Source: Fimbriimonadia bacterium | GTDB lineage: Bacteria > Armatimonadota > Fimbriimonadia > Fimbriimonadales > Fimbriimonadaceae | DNA: 5,411 nt | Direction: 5' to 3' | Assembly (NCBI GenBank): GCA_029824495.1 | Contig: JALGXY010000024.1 | Location: forward strand, 1 to 5,411 | Part shown: positions 1 through 4,905 of the stretch, in pieces | Position numbering within the stretch: the first letter of the stretch is position 1 | How the letters are laid out: each line of letters opens with the position of its first letter | Notes under the pieces: generated by a model | The model's database searches: none | The model's input: only the letters and a program-made list of their open reading frames with translations | Told to the model about the DNA's origin: nothing | Program-made: the position numbers and the translations under genes

Positions 1-1
1 G

Positions 2-943
2 ATCATCCGAGACGGCAAGGGCATGATGCCCGGCACGACACCGGATGTTCTTTCCGATGAAGCCGCTGCGCTGATTTACCAAGAGATGCAGCAGGGCGAA
101 TTCGATGAATCTGCTGTCCCGCTCTCTTACAAGGTTGGCCAGCTGCTATCAACGAGAAGTGTCGGTGAGATCTTCTCAGTTGTCGGCCTATTCGCGCTGA
201 TCGCTTCACTGTATGTTCTGCGCTATTGGATGAGAAACGCGGGCTACAACGAGCTGAAGCCCGCCATCAAGAAGTTCGGCACCGGCAAGGCCTTCGGCAT
301 CGTGCTCAAGTCCTTGATCATGGACGGGTTCCTTGTTCAGTCACTTTGGAAGAAGAGCAAGCATCGATGGGCGATGCACGCGATGATCTTCTACGGCTTC
401 ATCGGATTGATGGTCGCTGATGTCCTGATCCAGGTTCTGAATCCTACGCGCAGTCAACTGGAGATGTTTGATCCGCTGAAGATGCTTCCGATGATTTCGG
501 GCGTCTTAGTGATCCTCGGCATCTCATATGTCTTCTGGAGATACAAGAAGGACGAGTACATCGACAACGGTCTGACCCTCGGAAAAGACTTCCTCTTTGT
601 CAACCTGATCCTCCACGCGGCCATCAGCGGCTTCTTGGTGGTGATGGTGAAGCGAGGCGGCGGTGGAGATTGGCTGCAGGCCGTCTACATCTACCACCTG
701 GTTACGATCTTGCTGCTGATGGTGACATGGCCCTTCACAAGAGGATCGCACGTCTTCGTTGTGCCGTTCATGGCGGCAATGACCCGACTGACTGAAGCCA
801 TTTCAGTCGCAGGAGTGGATATCGGCTTTGACCGAGAGCCGTCGCCCGGGCGGCACCACAAGTCCCTCAAGATCGCCAATCAGGTGATCGATGAATGTGA
901 ACCAGGAGTTGAAGGTGAAGTCAAGCTTCGCTACTACCCCTAA
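2..943 (+). CDS. Cytochrome c / NarI-like membrane cytochrome b fusion, 5' partial
   Basis: The reading frame is open to the left edge, so the gene starts off-window. The first visible residues, IIRDGKGMMPG followed by LSDEAAALI, look like the end of a class I cytochrome c, with the Met of the MPG motif as distal haem ligand; the CxxCH would lie upstream. The ATG at 23 falls inside this motif, has no ribosome binding site and is unlikely to be the start. Counting from that Met, about five membrane helices follow (roughly 47-68, 118-139, 152-172, 186-209, 219-238). His114 and His119, His198, His225 and His243 are candidate b-haem ligands, and PFTRGSH resembles the end of the last helix in NarI/DsrM-type proteins. 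A soluble tail ends the protein. It is the first visible gene of a Rieske/cytochrome b operon, so I infer a membrane electron-transfer subunit that takes electrons from, or passes them on for, that complex. Family membership is by motif recognition only. Confidence 0.75.
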   Translation: MIRDGKGMMPGTTPDVLSDEAAALIYQEMQQGEFDESAVPLSYKVGQLLSTRSVGEIFSVVGLFALIASLYVLRYWMRNAGYNELKPAIKKFGTGKAFGIVLKSLIMDGFLVQSLWKKSKHRWAMHAMIFYGFIGLMVADVLIQVLNPTRSQLEMFDPLKMLPMISGVLVILGISYVFWRYKKDEYIDNGLTLGKDFLFVNLILHAAISGFLVVMVKRGGGGDWLQAVYIYHLVTILLLMVTWPFTRGSHVFVVPFMAAMTRLTEAISVAGVDIGFDREPSPGRHHKSLKIANQVIDECEPGVEGEVKLRYYP

Positions 944-947
944 GACC

Positions 948-952
948 GGGAG
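948..952 (+). promoter_or_regulatory. Ribosome binding site of the Rieske gene
   Basis: GGGAG lies 6 nt before the ATG at 959, in the 15-bp gap after the upstream stop codon. It supports this start and close operon spacing. Confidence 0.6.
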
Positions 953-958
953 CCTGAA

Positions 959-1462
959 ATGAGTGAAACCAAACAAGTGAAAGTCGATCAGAGCCCGGAA
1001 AGCCAAGACCGCCGTAAATTCCTCGGTGGTGCGATCGGGCTGATCAATGCAGCTATCGGCATTGCGATCTTCGGTCCGGTTCTCGGATTCGTAGGTGGCC
1101 CGATCTTCCAGAAGCGCAAGAAGATCTGGGTCGAGGTGATTGAGGAGGCTGAACTCGAAATGGGGGCAGCCCAAGAGGTCACCTACTCGATGCAGGTGCA
1201 GGACGGGTATCGAAAGATCATGCGCCGCTATTCGATCTTTATGAAGAGATCGGCTGGGGGTGTCACCGCCTTCGATCCGGCCTGTCCGCATCTCGGCTGC
1301 CGAGTCAAGTACCAGGGCGACAAGGAACGCTACTTCTGCCCGTGCCACGGCGGCGTATTTGACGAGGAAGGCAACGTTGTTGCCGGACCGCCACCAGAGC
1401 CGCTGAAGCAGTACGCGACCAAAGTCGAAGACGGCATGATCTATATCGAGAAGGAGGTCTGA
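959..1462 (+). CDS. Rieske [2Fe-2S] protein of a cytochrome bc-type complex
   Basis: A 167-residue membrane-anchored Rieske protein that carries electrons from quinol at the Qo site to a cytochrome c. The N-terminus has a twin-arginine-type signal anchor (R18-R19-K-F-L) followed by one hydrophobic helix at about 24-46, implying folded export by Tat with the anchor retained. The cluster motifs are CPHLGC (109-114) and CPCHGG (127-132). By family homology C109, H111, C127 and H130 bind the iron and C114-C129 form the disulfide. A Pro loop (GPPPEPL) follows, as in bc-type Rieske proteins. The Ser and Tyr that hydrogen-bond the cluster in high-potential Rieske proteins are replaced by Gly132 and Phe134, which suggests a low-potential centre suited to menaquinol. 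The length is normal for a bacterial Rieske subunit. The gene lies 15 bp after the cytochrome fusion gene and 1 bp before the cytochrome b gene. Confidence 0.95.
   Translation: MSETKQVKVDQSPESQDRRKFLGGAIGLINAAIGIAIFGPVLGFVGGPIFQKRKKIWVEVIEEAELEMGAAQEVTYSMQVQDGYRKIMRRYSIFMKRSAGGVTAFDPACPHLGCRVKYQGDKERYFCPCHGGVFDEEGNVVAGPPPEPLKQYATKVEDGMIYIEKEV
1451..1458 (+). promoter_or_regulatory. Strong ribosome binding site of the cytochrome b gene
   Basis: AAGGAGGT, a full match to the consensus Shine-Dalgarno sequence, lies inside the last codons of the Rieske gene and 5 nt before the ATG at 1464. It fixes that start and suggests the membrane cytochrome is translated at high level, coupled to the Rieske protein. 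Confidence 0.85.
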
Positions 1463-1463
1463 G

Positions 1464-2669
1464 ATGAGCGAACAAGAGACACAGAAAGTTCTGACTCCTG
1501 AGACTTCGGTGGAGGCACCGAAGACCAAGTCGAAAGAAGATCGCCTCCGTCAAGACCGACCGAGCCTCGGCGATTGGCTTGAACTTCGCCTCGGCTGGTG
1601 GGGTTTTGTCCGCAAAAACCTCGATGAGCCAATGCCGGCAGGCGTTGGCTGGTGGCAGACGCTGGGCAACCTGCTTCTGACACTGATGGTCTTCCAGTTC
1701 ACGACCGGCATCGCTCTGGCGATCTACTACTCCGCTGGTCCGGAAACGGCCCACGCGAGTGTTAAGTTCATCAACGAAGGTGTACAGTTCTGGGGCATCA
1801 ACTGGGGGCTGGCTGTCAGAGGCCTGCACGTTTATGGATCGGCGGCAATTGTGGTCGCCACTGTGCTGCATATCATCCGAGTGTTCTACTGGGGAAGCTA
1901 CAAGAAGCCGCGCGAACTCACCTGGGTTCTCGGTGTATTCATCTTCTTTGTGATACTCGGCTTGTCCTTCACCGGTTATCTGCTCCCGTGGGATCAGAAA
2001 GCCTACTGGGCGACAGTGGTTGGCACGAACATGGCCAAGGACGTCCCCGTTTTGGGCACGGCGATCCAGCAGATGCTACTCGGCGGACCAGAAGTTGGCG
2101 CGGCCACACTGTCAAGGTTCTATGCCTTGCACGTGATGGTATTGCCAGCCGCGCTCATCGTGCTGATGGGCCTGCACCTCTATCTGGTGCGCAAGCACCA
2201 CATCGCAGGTCCTGTCGTTCCTCAGAAAGGCAAACCGAAGCCGTTCTATCCCGATCAGCTCTACAAAGATGCTTGGGTAGTTCTGGGCGGTGTGGCGATC
2301 ATCATCTGGCTCGCAGTGGTCTATCCGCCTGGACTGGAAGGAGTGGCTGACCCGACAGGTGTAGACTTCACTCCTAAGCCAGAGTGGTACTACCTGGGGC
2401 TCTACGAGCTGCTGAAGATCATGCCTAAAGAGCTGAAGATCGTCGGCACGGTTGTGATTCCTGGCGTCATCTCGCTCGGCATGATTCTCCTGCCTTGGCT
2501 TGATAGATCCAAGTCACGACACCCAGCTATGCGCCCCGGCATCATCATTGCCGGCACGTTCATCATTCTGATGATCGGCTTCATGACCATGAAGGGTGTT
2601 CTGGAGGGCGGCGGCGGCCACGAAGAGTCTGAATCGACTGAAATTTCCTCACCCGAAGCATCGGTCTGA
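1464..2669 (+). CDS. Cytochrome b of a bc-type complex (fused b6 plus subunit IV)
   Basis: A 401-residue quinol-oxidising membrane subunit. After a hydrophilic N-terminus of about 60 residues come four helices (about 67-88, 120-142, 152-175, 221-242) that form the b6-like domain. Likely haem ligands are H122 and H136 in the second helix and H223 and H238 in the fourth. The 14 residues between the last two match the b6f/Firmicutes type rather than mitochondrial-type cytochrome b (13). The segment KKPRELTW, the PWDQ-YW stretch and RK-HIAGP (243-250) are family hallmarks. A subunit-IV-like half follows with the Qo motif PEWY (306-309) and three helices (about 268-288, 325-345, 357-378), so the eighth helix of classical cytochrome b is absent. 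There is no cysteine anywhere in the protein, so the covalent extra haem c of b6f and Bacillus complexes cannot be attached in the usual way. The C-terminus is a Gly-rich, acidic tail. It starts 1 bp after the Rieske stop codon. Confidence 0.95.
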   Translation: MSEQETQKVLTPETSVEAPKTKSKEDRLRQDRPSLGDWLELRLGWWGFVRKNLDEPMPAGVGWWQTLGNLLLTLMVFQFTTGIALAIYYSAGPETAHASVKFINEGVQFWGINWGLAVRGLHVYGSAAIVVATVLHIIRVFYWGSYKKPRELTWVLGVFIFFVILGLSFTGYLLPWDQKAYWATVVGTNMAKDVPVLGTAIQQMLLGGPEVGAATLSRFYALHVMVLPAALIVLMGLHLYLVRKHHIAGPVVPQKGKPKPFYPDQLYKDAWVVLGGVAIIIWLAVVYPPGLEGVADPTGVDFTPKPEWYYLGLYELLKIMPKELKIVGTVVIPGVISLGMILLPWLDRSKSRHPAMRPGIIIAGTFIILMIGFMTMKGVLEGGGGHEESESTEISSPEASV

Positions 2670-2672
2670 TCC

Positions 2673-2717
2673 AGAGAGAAGCGGGCGTTCCATTAGGTTG
2701 GAGCGCCCGTTCTCTTT
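2673..2717 (+). terminator. Hairpin terminator after the respiratory operon
   Basis: AGAGAA (2675-2680) pairs with TTCTCT (2710-2715), and CGGGCG (2682-2687) with CGCCCG (2704-2709), with one bulged G (2681). Four more pairs, one of them a wobble, close an 8-nt loop (2692-2699). The 3' arm ends in TCTCTTTG, a short and imperfect T run. It begins 3 bp after the cytochrome b stop codon, where an operon terminator is expected. Confidence 0.75.
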
Positions 2718-2757
2718 GTCAATGCCTCCATGCGCGGAGACTGAGCAGCAGTAGACT

Positions 2758-2763
2758 GGGAGG
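2758..2763 (+). promoter_or_regulatory. Purine-rich GGGAGG touching the hydrolase start codon
   Basis: GGGAGG ends directly against the ATG at 2764 with no spacer, far below the usual 5-9 nt. It may still act as a poor ribosome binding site. The in-frame stop at 2752-2754 excludes any start further upstream. Confidence 0.4.
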
Positions 2764-3669
2764 ATGTGGTCTGCTCTGATCGCCGGGTGTCTGCTCGCTC
2801 CACCGACTGTGATCTTCGACACAGATATCGGCAGCGACATTGATGATGTCTTTGCCTTGGCGATGCTCCACAACCTGGCTGATGAAGGCCAGATCAAGCT
2901 GGGGGGAGTCACGATCAGCCACGGCGACCAGCGCGCCGGGAACCTTGTGCGATGGATCAACGAGGCCTACGGACGGCCCAACATCCCGATTGGGACAGCA
3001 CCGGAGTCAGCCCCTTCACCAGAGTTTTCTGGCTACATGGAGCTGGCTCAGCACGTCGAGAAGCCAGTCTTGCCTGCTCGGGATCTCTATGCCCGCGTTC
3101 TCAATCGGGCGGAGGACAATTCTGTGGTGATCGTGCAGGTGGGCAGCAGCTTCAACACGGCTGCGCTCTTGTCAGACAAAAAGACGGTCTCGCTGATTGA
3201 GAAGAAAGTCAGGATGTTGAGTGTTATGGGCGGTGCATTCACCGAGGTCTGGGGCAGGCCGCATCGAGAGCACAACATCACCACAGATAGTCGCAGCGCT
3301 CAGACTCTGGTGAAGAGCTGGCCAGGCCCGATCCTTTTCAGCGGTTTCGAAATCGGCCTGGATCTGCCAATCAAGAGCGCGGATGTGGTCACTTCGTTCC
3401 GGATGAGGGATCACCATCCTGTTTTGGCCTGCTTAAACGCCTGGTCTGCCGAACCCTACGAACGCCCCTCTTGGGACATGACAAGCGTTTTGGCCGCTGT
3501 TGAAGCAGGCAGCCGGTTTGGCCGTTCAAAGCCTGGCCGCGTCACTGTTGGCGATAAGGGGCTCACAAGCTTTGAGGTCGCCGCTTCAGGTCTCCATCGA
3601 CACCTGATCCTAAAGCCAGGATCGAAGACAAGCATCTTGAGTGAGTTCAATCGCCTGATCGCCCCGTAA
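2764..3669 (+). CDS. Nucleoside hydrolase family protein (IUNH-like), probably exported
   Basis: A 301-residue member of the inosine/uridine-preferring nucleoside hydrolase superfamily, which binds calcium and cleaves N-glycosidic bonds of nucleosides. The calcium/ribose-binding Asp cluster is DTDIGSDIDD (19-28). Further family landmarks are VGSSFN (N131 in the usual LTN position), MGGAF (155-159), E169-H-N171 with D175 (the ribose-binding ExN region), and D238 near the C-terminus as the last calcium ligand. The residue before D238 is Trp237 where canonical enzymes carry the His that protonates the leaving base, so the substrate or mechanism may differ. The N-terminus MWSALIAGC is short and hydrophobic with a lipobox-like IAGC, but it has no basic residue, so export or lipidation is only a possibility. 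An in-frame stop at 2752-2754 leaves this ATG as the most upstream start; a GTG at 2809 would give a leaderless core enzyme. It seems to be a single-gene unit, between the operon hairpin and a hairpin at 3675. Confidence 0.85.
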   Translation: MWSALIAGCLLAPPTVIFDTDIGSDIDDVFALAMLHNLADEGQIKLGGVTISHGDQRAGNLVRWINEAYGRPNIPIGTAPESAPSPEFSGYMELAQHVEKPVLPARDLYARVLNRAEDNSVVIVQVGSSFNTAALLSDKKTVSLIEKKVRMLSVMGGAFTEVWGRPHREHNITTDSRSAQTLVKSWPGPILFSGFEIGLDLPIKSADVVTSFRMRDHHPVLACLNAWSAEPYERPSWDMTSVLAAVEAGSRFGRSKPGRVTVGDKGLTSFEVAASGLHRHLILKPGSKTSILSEFNRLIAP

Positions 3670-3674
3670 TTTTC

Positions 3675-3709
3675 CCCTCCTCCCTTTTGCGAAGCGAAAG
3701 GGAGGAGGG
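3675..3709. repeat. Near-perfect 16-bp inverted repeat (GC-rich hairpin) between convergent genes
   Basis: Positions 3675-3690 pair with 3694-3709 at all 16 positions (one T-G wobble) around a GAA loop. The left arm is pyrimidine-rich and the right arm purine-rich. It lies 5 bp after the hydrolase stop codon and downstream of the convergent gene ending at 3822, so it could end or protect transcripts from both sides. No T tract follows on either strand, so it is not a classical intrinsic terminator. Its right arm overlaps the start of the direct repeat at 3699. Confidence 0.8.
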
Positions 3710-3800
3710 AGGGTCCGCCAAAGAGGCCAACAATAGGTTGGGCTCGACGTGGAAAAGGGCGTGGAGGGCCAAGATGCAGAAGCGAACGCCCGCACCACAG
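3699..3800 (+). repeat. 102-bp direct repeat, copy 1
   Basis: This matches 4751-4852 without gaps at a constant offset of 1052 bp. The first 56 bp (3699-3754) are identical; in total 91 of 102 positions agree by my count. The five differences up to 3780 include a three-base change, AAG against TTC. A shared GAACCC beyond the ungapped part hints that the element is slightly longer. It sits just downstream of the minus-strand gene ending at 3822. No conserved protein is evident in it. It is probably a dispersed intergenic element. Confidence 0.85.
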
Positions 3801-3821
3801 GGTTTTGGCTAGAACCCACCC

Positions 3822-4391
3822 CTAGCCCTGCTCGTCAACAAGCCGAATCTGGTCCGACCGAACGTAGTGCATTTCAACCAGATCGTCAGCGGTGTCCAGG
3901 CTGATGATGATCTCGGTGAAGTCGTCAGACAGGTCGAGCGAAACAGCAAACACATCACCGTCAAACTGAAGAGTGCCGAAAAACAGAAGGCCGATCTGAT
4001 CTTCTAGAGGGAAGTGCATCAGACTATCCGGACCATCCTCCGATGGCTCGACACCGACGATTGCGTCTCCCTGGATCGAAAGGGACAGCGGAGTTTCAAC
4101 CGCGAGAATCCCCATTTCGTCACCCTCGCCATCTTCGTAGTAGATCCAGTCATTCACCAGCTCTTGCCGCGCCTGAATCTCAAACTCGTTGGCTGTCGGC
4201 GCCGAGGCAATCTCTTGCGCCACTTTCTTTGCCTCCGTAAAGACGGGGAATAGGACTGCTGCCAGGCCGCCGATGCAGGCACAGCCGAGCACGACGACGA
4301 GAACGATAATCCAGACAACGGGCGATTTCTTCTTTCCCGCAGGAGGTTGGGCGCTGGGGCCAGGTCCGTGTTGTGGTGGTGTTGGGTTCAT
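3822..4391 (-). CDS. Single-helix membrane protein with pseudopilin-like LFPVF motif, function unknown
   Basis: A 189-residue protein that I cannot assign to a named family. Residues 1-24 are Pro- and Gln-rich and end in KKKSP. A strong hydrophobic helix spans about 25-48 and contains two cysteines (C37, C39). It is followed at once by LFPVF (48-52) and EAKKVAQEI, a combination I associate with Armatimonadota pseudopilin-type proteins, where it follows the pilin helix. The prepilin peptidase motif (GFTLIE-like) is missing, so it is probably not a processed pilin. The C-terminal part, about 65-189, is acidic and looks like short beta strands (FDGDVFAVSLDL, TEIIISLD), so a small soluble domain outside the membrane is likely. 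Basic residues before the helix suggest the N-terminus stays in the cytoplasm. The ATG has AGGAGA 7 nt upstream and touches the stop codon of the small ORF at 4392-4550, so the two are probably co-translated. Confidence 0.75.
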   Translation of the reverse strand: MNPTPPQHGPGPSAQPPAGKKKSPVVWIIVLVVVLGCACIGGLAAVLFPVFTEAKKVAQEIASAPTANEFEIQARQELVNDWIYYEDGEGDEMGILAVETPLSLSIQGDAIVGVEPSEDGPDSLMHFPLEDQIGLLFFGTLQFDGDVFAVSLDLSDDFTEIIISLDTADDLVEMHYVRSDQIRLVDEQG

Positions 4392-4550
4392 TTACTGGTC
4401 TCCTAGAATCTCATCAAACAGGAAAGCTGAAACATCGTCAATAGTTGTCGATCGAATGTACTCATACTCGATCCAGAGCCATCCAAGACTAGGCTCCTTT
4501 TGAGGTTGGGCTGAAGTACTGCCTTGAGTTGGCGGCGGAATCGACCCCAT
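4392..4550 (-). CDS. Small 52-residue ORF, unknown, abutting the downstream gene
   Basis: An ATG at 4550-4548 opens a 52-codon frame ending in TAA at 4394-4392; the next base begins the ATG of the following gene. Residues 1-20 are rich in Pro, Gln and Ser, like the start of that neighbour. The rest is aromatic and acidic (LGWLWIEYEYI, then DDVSAFLFDEILGDQ), with the composition of a real folded peptide rather than random sequence. It has no clear membrane helix and no recognised motif. The ribosome binding site of the downstream gene lies within its last codons, the usual arrangement for translational coupling. No Shine-Dalgarno sequence is visible before its own ATG, and in-frame stops lie just upstream. 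It could instead be the surviving end of a larger gene cut off by the intergenic repeats. Confidence 0.5.
   Translation of the reverse strand: MGSIPPPTQGSTSAQPQKEPSLGWLWIEYEYIRSTTIDDVSAFLFDEILGDQ
4399..4404 (-). promoter_or_regulatory. Ribosome binding site of the LFPVF-motif protein gene
   Basis: On the minus strand AGGAGA lies 7 nt before the ATG at 4391, within the final codons of the preceding small ORF. It supports the chosen start and coupling of the two genes. Confidence 0.65.
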
Positions 4551-4606
4551 TAGTTGAGACTACACGATTCAGTCTGGTGCAGACCACATTTTTGTTTTTG
4601 GGATGC

Positions 4607-4623
4607 GCGCGGCTCTGCCGCGC
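4607..4623. repeat. 7-bp GC-only inverted repeat
   Basis: GCGCGGC (4607-4613) and GCCGCGC (4617-4623) flank a TCT loop. A T-rich tract, TTTTTGTTTTTG, lies just before it on the plus strand. That is the wrong side for a plus-strand terminator and reads as A-rich on the minus strand. Confidence 0.6.
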
Positions 4624-4624
4624 C

Positions 4625-4670
4625 GTCCACCACCATCCCCCACCCGCCCTCCCATCCGGTGGTGGTGGAC
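4625..4670. repeat. 11-bp perfect inverted repeat
   Basis: GTCCACCACCA (4625-4635) and its exact complement TGGTGGTGGAC (4660-4670) flank a 24-nt C-rich spacer. It follows the 4607-4623 hairpin by a single base, giving tandem stem-loops. Role unknown. Confidence 0.7.
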
Positions 4671-4750
4671 TGGGATTAATGGACAAGAGCCCCTGTCCTC
4701 CCTGCGAGGGAAGAAGGGGAGTCTTAGTTCCCCCTCGTCTTCTTGAAAGG

Positions 4751-4852
4751 AGGGAGGAGGGAGGGTCCGCCAAAGAGGCCAACAATAGGTTGGGCTCGAC
4801 GTGGAAGAGGGGGTGGAGGGCCTTCATGCAGATGGGAGCTGCAGCACCACAG
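4751..4852 (+). repeat. 102-bp direct repeat, copy 2
   Basis: This is the second copy of the element at 3699-3800, in the same orientation, with the first 56 bp identical. The hairpin before copy 1 has only a degraded counterpart here: CCCTC (4732-4736) and CTT (4739-4741) pair with AAG (4747-4749) and GAGGG (4750-4754), with a 2-nt bulge. As with copy 1, it lies downstream of a minus-strand gene, the one ending at 4906. Confidence 0.85.
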
Positions 4853-4905
4853 CGTAGATTGAACCCTTGCCCCCTATGCTGAAGGCGAAAACCGAAGAAC
4901 TCAGC

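Larger units (their letters stand above)
4551..4905. other. Gene-free stretch rich in repeats and hairpins
   Basis: This 355-bp stretch separates two minus-strand genes. It holds two perfect inverted repeats (4607-4623 and 4625-4670), purine/pyrimidine-skewed tracts at about 4690-4765, and repeat copy 2. Open frames crossing it on both strands translate to low-complexity Pro/Gly/Arg-rich or repeat-derived sequence without ribosome binding sites. I see no credible gene and no convincing promoter, although the promoter for the 4550-3822 pair should lie here unless it is read through from 5411. Confidence 0.7.

Noticed and set aside
23..28. ATG-ATG as the start of the first gene
   Set aside because: The codons encode the MM of the cytochrome c GKGMMPG ligand motif, the frame is open upstream to the edge, and no Shine-Dalgarno precedes them.
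803..1528. 241-codon open frame on the minus strand opposite the cytochrome genes
   Set aside because: It lies opposite clear Rieske coding sequence carrying cluster motifs; its translation is low-complexity, has no recognised motif and spans gene boundaries.
1305..1871. 188-codon minus-strand frame across the Rieske/cytochrome b junction
   Set aside because: It is a shadow of two well-supported genes; Arg/Ser-rich translation, no ribosome binding site.
2716..2757. Promoter for the hydrolase: TTGTCA (2716-2721) with TAGACT (2752-2757)
   Set aside because: The spacing is about 30 nt, far from 17, and no better -10 box occurs at the right distance.
3714..3812. Possible peptide shared by both repeat copies, starting AKEANNRLGSTWKR
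   Set aside because: The frame is shared, but the differences change amino acids (Ala/Gly, Lys/Phe) and the ends diverge completely, so coding selection is not supported.
3800..3817. Small stem-loop GGGTT with AACCC near the 3822 stop codon as a terminator
   Set aside because: It has only five to seven pairs with no T tract; too weak beside the 16-bp hairpin nearby.
3699..4852. An insertion sequence or composite transposon bounded by the direct repeats
   Set aside because: No transposase or integrase is encoded between or beside the copies, the repeats lack terminal inverted ends, and no target-site duplication is evident.
4489..4882. Open frames of 112 and 117 codons through the repeat-rich stretch on both strands
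   Set aside because: Translations are Pro/Gly/Arg-rich, arise from the repeats and hairpins, and have no ribosome binding site; one overlaps the better-supported 52-codon ORF.
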